A DNA stretch of 64,000 nt from Pratylenchus scribneri (taxonomy: Eukaryota; Nematoda; Chromadorea; Rhabditida; Pratylenchidae), in assembly GCA_030063045.1 (NCBI GenBank), contig JAQSEB010000111.1:310001-374000 (forward strand), in the 5' to 3' direction. Below the pieces are notes generated by a model. It saw only the letters and a list, made by a program, of their open reading frames with translations. It searched no databases and had not been told where the DNA came from. This document shows positions 23,295 through 33,916 of this stretch, piece by piece. Position 1 is the first letter of the stretch. Each line of letters begins with the position of its first letter. The translations under genes were made by a program, and so were the position numbers.

Positions 23295-23627
23295 GGAGAA
23301 GGGATAATGTTGATGAACAAGATTTGAAAATTCAAGCATTTATGTTAGAGGCATTCAGGAATTTTATTAAAAATGGAATTTATTAAATATTATTTTAATA
23401 TTTTTAATTTAAGCAATCCATCAACATCGAATTCAATGAAATTTAAATGGCCAAAAGTGAAAAACGCCAATCATTTGGAACATATAAACATAAAGGCACT
23501 GGAATTGGCGTTGGAATCAAATATGCCCGATTTATTGAAAAGGCGCACATTTTGGAAAAAATTGACTAAAAAATTCCCACAATTTAATTTGGTCAGAGAA
23601 ATTCCTGGTGACGAAATAAATTATTAA
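23295..23627 (+). pseudogene. Carboxylesterase C-terminal relic
   Basis: Two frames joined across 23377-23413 read like the end of an alpha/beta-hydrolase carboxylesterase: FMLEAFRNFIKNG, then NPSTS...FKWPKVKNANHLEHI, then LLKRRTFWKKL. This is the family pattern of W/F-x2-FA-x-G-x-PN, W-P-x-Y and a terminal F-W helix. The catalytic Ser, Glu and His regions are absent, so only the last about 95 residues remain. The intron that should separate the two parts has lost its GT (GG then AATTTA). I read it as a fragment left by duplication or decay. Confidence 0.5.
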
Positions 23628-25731
23628 TTATTTTTTAATATTTTGATAATTTTATTGCATTGTTTTTTAAATTTTAATAAAAAACTAAATTGTTTATCGT
23701 CACGAACATTTTAAATATGTCAAAATATTTATTCTCGGAAAATAATTTAATATATCATCAAATTTTGTAATTTTTATATTCCATTTCAACTTCCCAGACA
23801 AAAATTTGTTCCGCTTATCATTTTTCTAAAAAACATATTCTTTTTAAATTCAAAGAAAATGTGTGGTCCGGTAATCGAGAAATGACAAAAGGAAGGATAA
23901 AAACGCCTCCGATTTGCGTGGCAAACTTATGGAATACAATTTTAATGAAAATTAAATTTTTCCCAAATATTTGGATTGAATCCAATAAATAAATATCACA
24001 TTTCTAGGTTCTTACGTCTATCTGCATGCAAATTTTTTCCAACCGAAAATCACTCTATTTTGTCCCAAAATTGGTCATAAGATTCCAATAACCCTAAAAT
24101 AATGTTTTTCATCGTTTTATAATTTACAATACAATCAAATATGCATAATAAAATATAAATATTAAATCTAAAAAACTTCAAATCTGCGTGAAGCGAAGAT
24201 AATATTTATGTAAAGATTGCTTTATACCAAATTGTCAGATATTTTTAATTTCCCACACTTCAATTTTTTTCTATGCTTTATTTTCGAAAAATTCGTTCTA
24301 AAACTGCTAATTAGGTATTAAATTGACAAAATTACTAAAAAATTTATTTCCTTCATTTTTTGATTAATAATGGAGGAGTAAGTAATATTCCATTGCCAAA
24401 ATTACTACTTTATTCTAAAAGGTTAAAAAATGGCACGAAATCTAAAAATATATTTTCCTAATTCTTCAAGAAAATTTCATAATAAATAAATGAATTATTT
24501 ATGCATTATCATTACTACATATATCAAATTGAATCAAATTGTTAAATTAATTATTGTAAAATCATTAATAAGATCATTGACATCATCATTTTTATTTATA
24601 TTTTTTAAACTTTATTCTTTTAAAAAAATGTGAACTGATTAGTATGGACATGTGCAAGAAACAAAAATATTAAGTAGATGGAAATAAAGAAATTTTATAG
24701 TTCATCAAATCATCATTTATCATCATATACATAATATATATACCCTTCCTTTATTGGCCCAATAAAAAATAAACCAATCAAAAAGATTCATGTTCATTTA
24801 CTGCTGCTGGTGAATAAATGCGTGGACACAATTAAGGCACGGCTAACAGGTGCTTTTCTTGGAAATTGGCCGTATTGCTTCCTTTCCCTCTTAGCACTTG
24901 GCCAATTCCATCATCCAATTTTTGTTGTGTGCGCACCGCACCCCAATTTATACTCAAATGAGGGGAAAATGTACAAATTCTTTGCGCAATTGCTGCCGCC
25001 TCACAGCATTTTATTGATTTTTCTGTTGGCCAAATTCTTTAAACCATCTTAAGTCAGACTTGGCATTCATTTTAAATAAGCAAATAATTTTTCATTTTAA
25101 TTCCTCAATTTACTTGAATTTTTTTCATAATTGGCAGCAAAATTAAAAATTACAAACCCAAAGCAAAAATAAACAAATATCTTTGAGAATAAATATTTTA
25201 ATAAAATATAAGAACAATTAATGTAAATAAGCCATAACCCATAAGCATGGAAAAAGCCAAATTTTACAATTTTATCAAATACACTTCCGCATATTTTTTG
25301 TTATCTTTTTGTTTTTCTACCAATAAAAAAATTCAAATTGTCTGTTTTCGAATATTTGTTTTCCCAGCAATAATACTCTGATTTGAGTCATAGAAATTAT
25401 ATGTACATAATTGTTGGGTGCATCATCAAAATGAATGCAATAATTTTATACCAAGAATCTTTGCAATCCAACAAAATATTAGTAATAATTCATTGCAATC
25501 TCTATTAGCCTTTGTGTACTATTGCCCAGAAAATTAGACATTATCGTTCATCAGATACACATACCCCCAGGCATTATTAACTTTTGTACCTCCATTTTTC
25601 AATTTTTTCCCTTCAAAATGCATTATCAACATTTTTTCCAACAAACAGGCAATCATTTATTCTTCCGCCACAATTTGCCCATAGTCATTATCTTATTAGT
25701 GGCTTAAAGCCTTCAATCAATTCCCTAATTA
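23628..25731. other. Gene-poor region of about 2.1 kb
   Basis: Mostly AT-rich filler. On the minus strand 25013-24836 there is an open stretch beginning CCEAAAIAQRICTF that has codon use like local exons, but I find no partner exon, start or family, so it is not called as a gene. Confidence 0.35.
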
Positions 25732-25888
25732 TTGAGAAGAGAAATTCAACACAAAGAGGAGGAATATTTTTTGCCTCCAATTGGACCTTTACGGGACGAA
25801 TTATTGGCGGCCAACTTGGCATCAACAACATTTTCCAGGCCTGCAATTTCGGGTACTACAGCTACGGCCAACAACAGTGGATCGCAAG
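25732..25888 (+). CDS. Possible upstream coding exon extending the G-alpha N-terminus
   Basis: An open frame (Glu/Lys-rich start, then PPIGPLRDELLAANL and a Ser/Thr/Ala stretch) ends at a canonical donor G|GTAAAG at 25889. It is exactly in phase with the acceptor at 26430 of the G-alpha first exon. Joining adds about 85 residues ahead of the usual MGAMMCC start. No ATG is visible at its 5' end, so a further upstream exon would be needed. It may instead be untranslated or belong to an alternative promoter. Confidence 0.35.
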
Positions 25889-26528
25889 GTAAAGGTACAT
25901 ATTTAAATTTATTATTATAATTTATTAAATTTAAATAATGGATGGGAGATGGTGTCTGTGATTGAAGAAGAATAATAATAATTTAATAGTTGAGTAAAAT
26001 AATAAAATGGCATTTAATTTTAAAAATAAGTACATTCATTCATCGTCTACAACGCCCCAGCTATTGCTTTAAATTGCGTCAATCTTCCATTATTAGGAGG
26101 ATTAATATTAAATAAAATATTTTTCAATCAGTAATTCCAATTCATAAATATAAGAAAATGGTAAAAATATTTGACAGCATATCACCAACAGGTGGAAATA
26201 TTTTTATTTTTTTTATTTTTAGTAACCAAAAATGCAGCAAAAAATTATCCAAAATAATTTGTTTAGATATTTTTCCATTTTGAATATATTTATTGACGAA
26301 AGAATCCAAAATTAATAACATTTGTACCAAATAAATTGTCCATTTTTGTGATTAAGCTAAAAATATATTCACCAAAATAAAATGAGAAGGAACAGCAATG
26401 GAATTTTCCATATTTTTGCATTTCCTTCAGCCCCAGCGGATCGACCAAAACCGCCACAAAGGCGACAACAAAACAATTTTGTTGGGGACACCACCCCTTC
26501 CTTTGGTTTGAGTGCAATTTGCCGTGGA

Positions 26529-28711
26529 ATGGGCGCAATGATGTGCTGTCCGGATGAAAATAATCGACGGGTTTATGACGAGACAAGCGATCAAGTTGGG
26601 CTGGCTGGGGCCATGGAAAAAATACAGGCAGAAAGGGTACAAAAATAATAATTAATTATTTTAATTAATTTTTTAATTAATTCAGAGTAAAACCATCGAT
26701 TTGGAATTGAAAAAGGAGGCAGAAAAGAATGAGAAAATCATTAAAATATTACTGTTGGGTGCATCCGATTCGGGCAAAAGTACAATTGCAAAGCAAATGA
26801 GGTGAATCCAAAATTGAAATTGAGAATTTCTTTGAAATTAATTTATTTAAGGATATTGCATACGGAGGGATTTTCCGCCGATGAAAGGATGCATTATAAG
26901 TAAATTAAAATTAATTGACCACAAATATATTAATTAATTTCGTAGATATATGATCCAATCAAATTACATTGATTCATTCCAATTCATTGCCAAAGGAATT
27001 TACACCCTCCAAATTGATGTGGCCCCGGCCGAACGTGAATTAATTCACACTTTTGGCGATTCATACTACGGACAATTCCTCAATCTTTCCGAAAGCTCTG
27101 ATTTAATTGGAATTGTGAGGAAATAAATTTTATAATTAATTAATTTATTCATCAGATTGTCCGATTCCTCAATTTTAAAGCAGTCAAGCAGGCAATTGAT
27201 AGAATTAATGAATTTTATGTGCCAGACAATACATCATAGTCGGCATTAAAAATATCAAATAATGTATATTTTAATATTTACAGTTTATTGAAAGAGGCTC
27301 ATCGCATTTTGCACCCGGAATATAGTCCAACAACGGATGACATTATTCATGCGAGGGCAGCCACAAAGGGCATTTATGAGATCATTTTCCAATTCAGACA
27401 ATTCACAATTAGGTAATAATAATTGGGAATAAAATAATTAATTATTTTATTAAAAATAGATTAATTGATGTTGGCGGTCAAAAAACGGAAAGAAGGAAAT
27501 GGATTCATTGTTTTGGTAAATTTAAATAATATTTTATTTATTAAATTATTAATTTTTTGCAGAAGGTGTTGCCGCAATTTTATTCATTGTTTCTTTGTCC
27601 TGCTATAATCAAGTCATGGAAGAGGATGCAAAAAGGGTCCGAAAATTAAAATAAATATTTTTTTATTATTTATTTTATTCAGAATCAAATGGCCGACACA
27701 ATTGAATTGTTCAAAACAATTTATCGGAATAAATTTTTGCGCACCTCCTCATTTATGATATTCTTGAATAAAAAGGATATTTTTGCGAAGAAAATCCTCT
27801 ATGTGCCATTGCAAAAATATTATCCCGCATTTGAAAGTAATTTTTTTGTGAATATTTTATATTTAAATTTGTATTATTTTAGCTAAAATTCAACCAAATA
27901 TGGAAGCAGCCGACATTTTCAAAGAAGCTGTGGATTTTGTCAAAAATATGTTCATGACGGTAAATAATTTTTTAAATATTTAAAATTCAAAAATACAAAA
28001 TTAAATTAAAATTACTAATAATAATAAATAATTTTGTTTTAGGTCCGTGGACATGACAAACGGCCATTATACACACATACAACAAATGCAACGGACACGA
28101 GGAATGTCGGTGAGTATTGTTAAAATCATTTTAAAATAAATTTAAATAAAATTATTTTAAAATATTAGGGATCTTGGTCAAATTCCCTAAATTCTTTCTT
28201 CTAATTGTGTTTTCTTATTTGTTTTCTTTTTCTTTGCACTTTTTCATTTAATTTCTGTCATTCCGTTTTTCACTATTTTAATTTTCTTACCTTTTTATGA
28301 CCAAGATTTATTTATTTAAATTAATCGTCATCAGAATTATTAAAATTTAAATATTAAATTTCAAATGAATGATTGAAAATATTATTTACTTAATTAAATT
28401 GCACAGACTTTGTGTTCAACGCAACTTGCGATATCATTTTGTCAAAGAACATGAAGACTGCCGGGATGTCCTAAAAAGTGGATTTTGGATGTTCATTATT
28501 TCCTTCCCCTTCCATATTATAATTTCTACTTTTTTTATTATTTCTTTTTTTTATTTATTTTTTCACTTCCCATTTCTGAATAAAAAAAATAAATAAAATT
28601 AATAAAAATGTACAATCAACAAAAATGTACAATAAATTTATAGAAATTGTGTTCAATGCAACTTATGATAATGCGGTGACAAAGAATTTGAAGAATTCTG
28701 GTGTTTTATGA
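26529..28711 (+). CDS. Heterotrimeric G-protein alpha subunit with two alternative terminal exons (382 aa each)
   Basis: Exons from the conventional start: 26529-26636, 26686-26801, 26852-26899, 26946-27114, 27156-27238, 27284-27412, 27460-27515, 27563-27636, 27683-27836, 27883-27959, 28043-28109, then either 28407-28474 or 28644-28711. All phases agree. It relays GPCR signals at the plasma membrane. MG (myristoylation) and CC (palmitoylation) open the protein. G1 is GASDSGKST (usual GAGESGKS), switch I ARAATKGIYE keeps Arg and Thr, G3 is DVGGQKTERRKWIHCFE with the catalytic Gln, G4 is FLNKKDIF and G5 is TNATDTRN. The two last exons have the same length and phase, each with its own stop and AATAAA. 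The class is divergent, like nematode chemosensory G-alphas. Confidence 0.9.
28644..28711 (+). CDS. Second alternative C-terminal exon of the G-alpha gene
   Basis: It follows a good acceptor (AAATTTATAG at 28643) and enters in phase after the exon-11 donor. It encodes EIVFNATYDNAVTK... ending KNSGVL. The proximal alternative (28407-28474) encodes DFVFNATCDIILSK... ending KTAGMS. Ten of 22 residues are identical. Each is followed by AATAAA (28579/28592 and 28737). These residues form the alpha-5 helix that contacts the receptor. Confidence 0.7.
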
Positions 28712-29098
28712 TTTGAGTGATGTCAATTTAATTTTTAATAAATAATCAAATCATTATTATTATTATTATTTTTATATTTTGTATATAATGTTATTAATAA
28801 ATTTACACAAATATTATTATTATATTACTTATTAGTTATTATTGAATCGATAGCTGAATTATATAGTCCAAAATAGAATGGTAATTATAAAAGTGAATTC
28901 TGCAAATCAGAAAATTGTCAAACAATTTACAATTGCATTTTTCCCTAATTTCTCCTCAGGCCTTCATCCATTAATTAATAATTGTTTTGCTATTAATTTT
29001 TTATTCAAATTAACATTTAATAATTCATATTTATTCGAAATATCCCAATTCCCATTTTCTCTCGATTTCTTCCTCATTCCAAAGGGAATTCATTCACA
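28712..29098. other. Intergenic region
   Basis: Convergent 3' flanks of the G-alpha gene and the small Cys-rich peptide gene. Nothing else seen. Confidence 0.45.
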
Positions 29099-29392
29099 TC
29101 AGCCAAGGCCACAGACGAAACGATATCCCGTACGGTGGCAACATTGAAGATCGTATGAGCTGGCCCCGACTCCTGGAACACATTTGGCCATTGTACTGAT
29201 TTGGCAGCTGCGACGGCATTGGAAAGATGGCATCGGTGCCTAGAAAAAATGATATGTTTCCCGGATAATATTCTTCTTTTTTAATTCTACCATTTGACGT
29301 TTCACACGGACGGCAAAATTCTCCGATGAAAAAGTCAAAATCACCGTTGAAGCCAAAATGGCGAGAAAAAGAAATTTGGAAGAAAATTTCAT
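29099..29392 (-). CDS. Small secreted cysteine-rich peptide with pro-region (80 aa)
   Basis: Two exons, 29392-29291 and 29239-29099, join in phase 0. A signal peptide (KFLFLAILASTVILTFSS) is followed by a short pro-segment ending in a KR site (AVRVKRQM). The predicted mature peptide of about 45 residues has six cysteines: FQCRRSCQIS, KCVPG, LQCCH and VCGLG. This size, the dibasic site and the CC pair resemble antimicrobial or knottin-like peptides, but no family is recognised. Confidence 0.6.
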
Positions 29393-30207
29393 TTTGAAGG
29401 AGAAAATTTTGAAATCTATAAAAAAATTTTAAAAATGAAGAAGATAAAATGCATTCAATAAAAAAGGGAATTTAAAACAAAAATGGAACGAATGATGAAT
29501 AAATTGGAATGTGGAATTATTCATTTTAGATAAAAGATTTATTGATATCAAAATTATTCTTTTATAAAATATTAAGCAATACCTAAAAGCTTTTCGACTA
29601 TTTTTAAAATAAAATGCATTAAAATGAAATTATTTATTTTATAAAATTCAGCCCAAGCCTGCTGGGCTGATTAGAGACGCATATTTAATATATGGTGTGA
29701 ATCTAAAAAAGCGGAAAATTTTATATTATGGGCTTATATGGAATTATTTGGAAATATGATATTAACACTATGTACATTGTACAGCTTCAGGAATAGATGT
29801 GACCAAATGAATGTACAATACACTATATCGTTGCAGATGAATATGCCCTCTTGATTTGATGGATCATTATGAAAAGGGAAAGCCTAGAGGGCACCACAAT
29901 ATTACCATTACCATATCGTATTCTGAAAAATAATAGAGAAATGGATTCGGCTTCGGCGTAGAGGATATTTGCAAATGGATAGATTTACAAACGGAAATAG
30001 GTTTATATATACAAAAAAAAAGGTTTGGATTTATTATAGTTGATATTCAAAGTTGCTTAATAAATTAATAATAATATAAAGAATATATAATAAGTGTGGA
30101 AAATTTGGATGCAGACTAAAAAATTTCCGCCAAAGATTGATTGTGAAATTTATAAATAAAAAAATTTATGCACAAAAAATATCAAATAACGGATATGTAA
30201 TTTTTTT
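29393..30207. other. Gene-free region
   Basis: AT-rich spacer upstream of the 29099-29392 gene and downstream of the 30208-31015 gene. No feature seen. Confidence 0.45.
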
Positions 30208-31015
30208 TTATAGTTTTTGTTGTTTTTTCAACTTTTTGGGGCTAACAGTTTTCAAAGGATGCCAATGTTCTCCTCGAACATAAATTCGCATTGGACCATT
30301 CTCCCGCTTCTGAAATAAAAATAATTTTTAATAGATTTAAAAAGCAGTGAATAAATTAACTAAAAATCATAAATATAATATTTACCTTAAAATCTAAGAA
30401 TTTGCAAAACATCATAAATCGACAGCATCGTCTTTTTTGAATTGTTTTTGTGCACGCATATCGAATTCCATATGTCAAATTTCGGTTTTTGGCCACTCCA
30501 TAATGACATCGGATTTTCTCCAAATCGCCAATATTCTTCACAATGCATAAATAATTCCAATTTCCAAATATTGGGATTTTTATTGAGGGTAGAGGATTGT
30601 TGGTGGATGAAGATTGCGAGGTTTGTTCGGATGCAACATTTATTTGTTCGGCTTTTATAGCTGATGAGATTTTTCTAAAAGTTAAAATCTTAATAAGAGA
30701 TAGTCACAAAATTAATAAAAAAATAATTAAATTTATTTTTTAATTTAATTTGATTATTTTTATTGACAATTTCAATATTCCCATTTTTACCTTTCAAGGT
30801 AATTTCTGCTCTTCTTCAATTATTGCTTTTTCCACTGATTGTTCGGGAACATTTTTCAAAGGAATTCTTTCTTCCGTAAAATTATCATTAATTTTTCCTG
30901 CCATCAAATTGCAAATGCAAATCCGTTCACGGAGTATTGCCTCATTCATTAATTTTTGATAGAAATTTTCAATTATATTTTGTTCATTTTCCAAGCAATA
31001 ATTTTGCGATGCCAT
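30208..31015 (-). CDS. Basic cysteine-rich protein, frame broken by one base, unrecognised
   Basis: Exons are 31015-30791, 30674-30386 and 30309-30208. Exon 1 starts MASQNYCLENEQNI and is acidic and helical. Exon 2 carries a Cys-rich basic part (LEKIRCHYGVAKNR, YACTKTIQKRRCCRFMMFC). The C-terminus is basic (KKLKKQQKL). In exon 1 a TGA appears 6 bases before the donor. Dropping one C of the CC at 30798-30799 removes the stop and gives the phase exon 2 requires, for 204 residues. No signal peptide is seen. Function unknown. Confidence 0.45.
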
Positions 31016-31159
31016 AAATTCAATTGAAAGAGAGTATATTTGGGATGGGATTGAGGCAATGAAAAATTATAAACTATCAATAAATATTTTTATTGGATGC
31101 CCCCAAAATGGTCCAACTACGGCTCCGGGATGGGATCGATCGATTGGTGTGTCCTGTGA

Positions 31160-31396
31160 ATGAGCAGCATCCCACATTCGAGTGTCATCCTCCGGCCTCA
31201 CTTTCCTTCATCCTCCTTCAATGATTCGGCCTTTTCCATTGGATTTTTAGTATTTGGGTTGGGCATTTTTGGATTTAGCTACGAAGGGGGAGATGGGCCA
31301 AATTGGCGATCGGTATGGGTATATGTTCGCGTTCGAGATCAATCACAATGTCCTCAATTGCGACGAAAATTTTCAACCCAAATCCTTGAAAATTAA
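31160..31396 (+). CDS. Open reading frame of unknown status (78 aa)
   Basis: ATG at 31160 to TAA. It has one hydrophobic stretch (SIGFLVFGLGIFGFSY), then a charged part with VYVRVRDQSQCPQLRRK. Base composition is less AT-rich than the surroundings, which favours an exon, but I find no splice partner or homologous family. It could be a fragment of a larger lost gene. Confidence 0.25.
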   Translation: MSSIPHSSVILRPHFPSSSFNDSAFSIGFLVFGLGIFGFSYEGGDGPNWRSVWVYVRVRDQSQCPQLRRKFSTQILEN

Positions 31397-31786
31397 TTCA
31401 AACTTTGTTCGTACTCTAAAATAATTAATCGGGGGACCCAAATATGAAATATAAAAATAATGGTCATAATTTTCCATTTGTTTCCATAAAAAATAATGGT
31501 ATATTTCTTTAAAAGTTGATAACCAAATTTGTATTTAGTCAATTTATTAAATTAAGATTTGATTAGTTTATAATTCCCTTTAATTTAAGTTTTTTAAATC
31601 CCGATATCGAATTAGATGTTGAAAAAAGATTATAAAAGATCATGGAAGGCACAATGTTTTACATATTTTTATGAATAATTATGATTAATTTATTCGGTAT
31701 ATTAAAGCGATAAATCATGAAATCAAGTTAAAAGAAAACTAAATTAATTTTATTTGAATTTTATTCAATTAATTAATTGAATCAAT

Positions 31787-32845
31787 CTATCCTGCAGCTG
31801 TCAATACACAATTCACTTCGGTAATGACTCGAGAAGGTAATACACCTGGGGCATAAACCCATTGGCCTTGGGCATTACAATTCAATGTTGCGGTAACGAT
31901 TGTGCCAATTGGCGCGATTGGGCCACCTTGATTGATGTTAAACTGAAAAATTAATTAATTGAATAAGAATAATACTTAGATTCCCTTCCAATATGATGAT
32001 ATTTATTAAATAAAGAAAATAAAAAATTAGCTGATTAATAATGCTCACTTTTGTAAATGAGAAATGTTTAACCAATTTACCTGCATAAAAACTTGTCCCC
32101 CTTGTAAAGCAGTACATGTCACGGTCAACGATGAGCATCCATTTGCATCGCAACATTGCACCCCTGGAGTGGTGGGAGTTGCAGTATTTGTGCCATCGCC
32201 TTGAGTCAGTGTTATTGTGGCCAAAGTGCATTGAGCACATGGATTCAAAGTTGTGGTCGTGGTCGTTGTTGTTGTGGATGTGGAAGTTGTTGAAGTTGAG
32301 GTTGCTAAAATTATTAGTATAAAAAGGGGTACAAAAATGGTATTTACATATATCCGGATGCTTATTTAAAAATTTTTTGATATTCTTATTCTATTATTCA
32401 TATTTGATTGTAAAATAATGAATAAACATGATTTTATTTCATTTTAGGGTTGACCCATTTTGTAAGTAACTTAAGGTAGTTTTAGGGGAAGAAATCTGCA
32501 CCAGATAATACATAAGTACCAAAAATAATTGTTTTTAAGGAAGAATTAAAGAAAATGGTATTTTACAAAATTTGATAAAAAAACAAGAATAATTTATTTT
32601 TTATTAATATTTATTTGTCATTTTAGCAAAATTAATATAGTATTTGTAATTATGAGCAAATATTATGTTCATTCAATTTTAATTTATCTCCCAAGCGCAA
32701 TCATTATCATTGTTTTTAAAAATAATAATTTTTTACTTGTTATGGGTTGCGCAACTGTACTTGTACTTTGGCAAGCAAAAATTGGGCCAAAAAATTTTGT
32801 AATAATAATATAAAAATTGATGATGAAAATAAATGGATTAATCAT
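31787..32845 (-). CDS. Secreted C6-module protein (162 aa)
   Basis: Three exons, 32845-32737, 32304-32081 and 31942-31787, join in phase. An N-terminal signal peptide (FIFIINFYIIITKFFGPIFA) is followed by a Thr-rich linker of about 20 residues. Then comes the nematode C6 module: CAQCTLATITL, VQCCDANGCSSLTVTC, LNCNAQGQWVYAP and VNCVL. C6 is an extracellular nematode module of unknown function. Intron 1 (432 nt) contains one copy of a dispersed repeat. The Thr linker recalls the plus-strand gene at 36527. Confidence 0.8.
32388..32515. repeat. Dispersed repeat, copy 2, in intron 1 of the C6 gene
   Basis: Collinear with 10178-10310 (see that entry). Ends with CTGCACCAGATAATACATAA and GTACC. Confidence 0.5.
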
Positions 32846-33916
32846 TTGAAAAATTCGGCGGAAATGAAAAATGACCACACAGCCACCAATTTGGGCTATA
32901 TCCAAGCAACATTCAAAGAATATTCAACAAGTTTGATCGGCGAAATATAATTAGCTTCTTCTTTTCATTCTTATCCTTTCAAACTTGTTATCCGCCTTCC
33001 CCCTTCTCCTCATTTCCCTTCCTTTCATAAATTACCGGCGGAAGGAAAAAGTTCAACAAAAAGGGAAAAAAGATGTTCATTTAAAAATTGTTCTTTTTTT
33101 AAAAATTATTTGACTTGTTTATCACACAAAATAGCCGTCCCGATCAATTAGGAAATGGTCACGAAAACAACAATAACAAGAAAGAAAAAAACAACCAAAT
33201 TTTTTTTCATTATTTTTGAGAATTTTTATTAGATTTATTTTTCTCAAACGCCAATTTTTAACATAAATTTTTTTGTAAAAATAATCATTTCCAAAAATTT
33301 AAAATTAAAAAAATTAAATTCTAAATTGTAAAAATTTTAAAAAAGGAAAAAAATTTAAATGCTTATTTTTAAAATTTTGCAATTATTTCATAAAAACATT
33401 TTTTATTAATAAAATACATAGATTAACCGTGTATTTCACAAATACTACATAGTTTCTGCCCAAAGTTATTGATAACAAAATTTTTACGAATCCCCGAAAA
33501 ATTCCATCCATACACCAATTAAATAAAGGGATAGGTCCTCCCAAAAAAGGACAATTGAAAGTGAGATTAAAAGGGATTCGATAGCGAATTGTTGTCAAAA
33601 TATTGTAAAAACTAATCAGACTATATATAAATAAAACTGAAAATGACGAATGACATATCAAAGACATAAAATGATGAGATAATAAAAAATGAAGATAATA
33701 AAAAGAATGACTATAAAAATAAAAATAATAATAGTTCATTCCATTCATATTATCTTTTTATCAATACATTCCTTTCACGCAGACAAAAAATTCCATAAAA
33801 ATAACAATTCCTCATTATTCTACTATTAAGTTACAAAATTTAATTTTATTTTTAATTATTAATTTAATTAATTTAAAGAAGTACCAATTAATTAAATAAA
33901 ATTCGACAAAAAAACA
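32846..33916. other. Intergenic region with a doubtful minus-strand frame
   Basis: A 121-codon frame on the minus strand (33748-33383) is Tyr/Phe/His/Ile-rich with hydrophobic patches (CPFLGGPIPLFNWCMDGIF). It could be a chemoreceptor fragment, but it lacks splice context and its composition mirrors AT-rich DNA. I do not call it. Confidence 0.35.

Noticed and set aside
24836..25013. Minus-strand exon starting CCEAAAIAQRICTF
   Set aside because: Codon use is exon-like, but no start, partner exon or family could be found.
33383..33748. 121-codon minus-strand frame as a chemoreceptor
   Set aside because: Composition is what AT-rich DNA gives (Tyr/Phe/Ile/His). There is no family motif and no exon partner.
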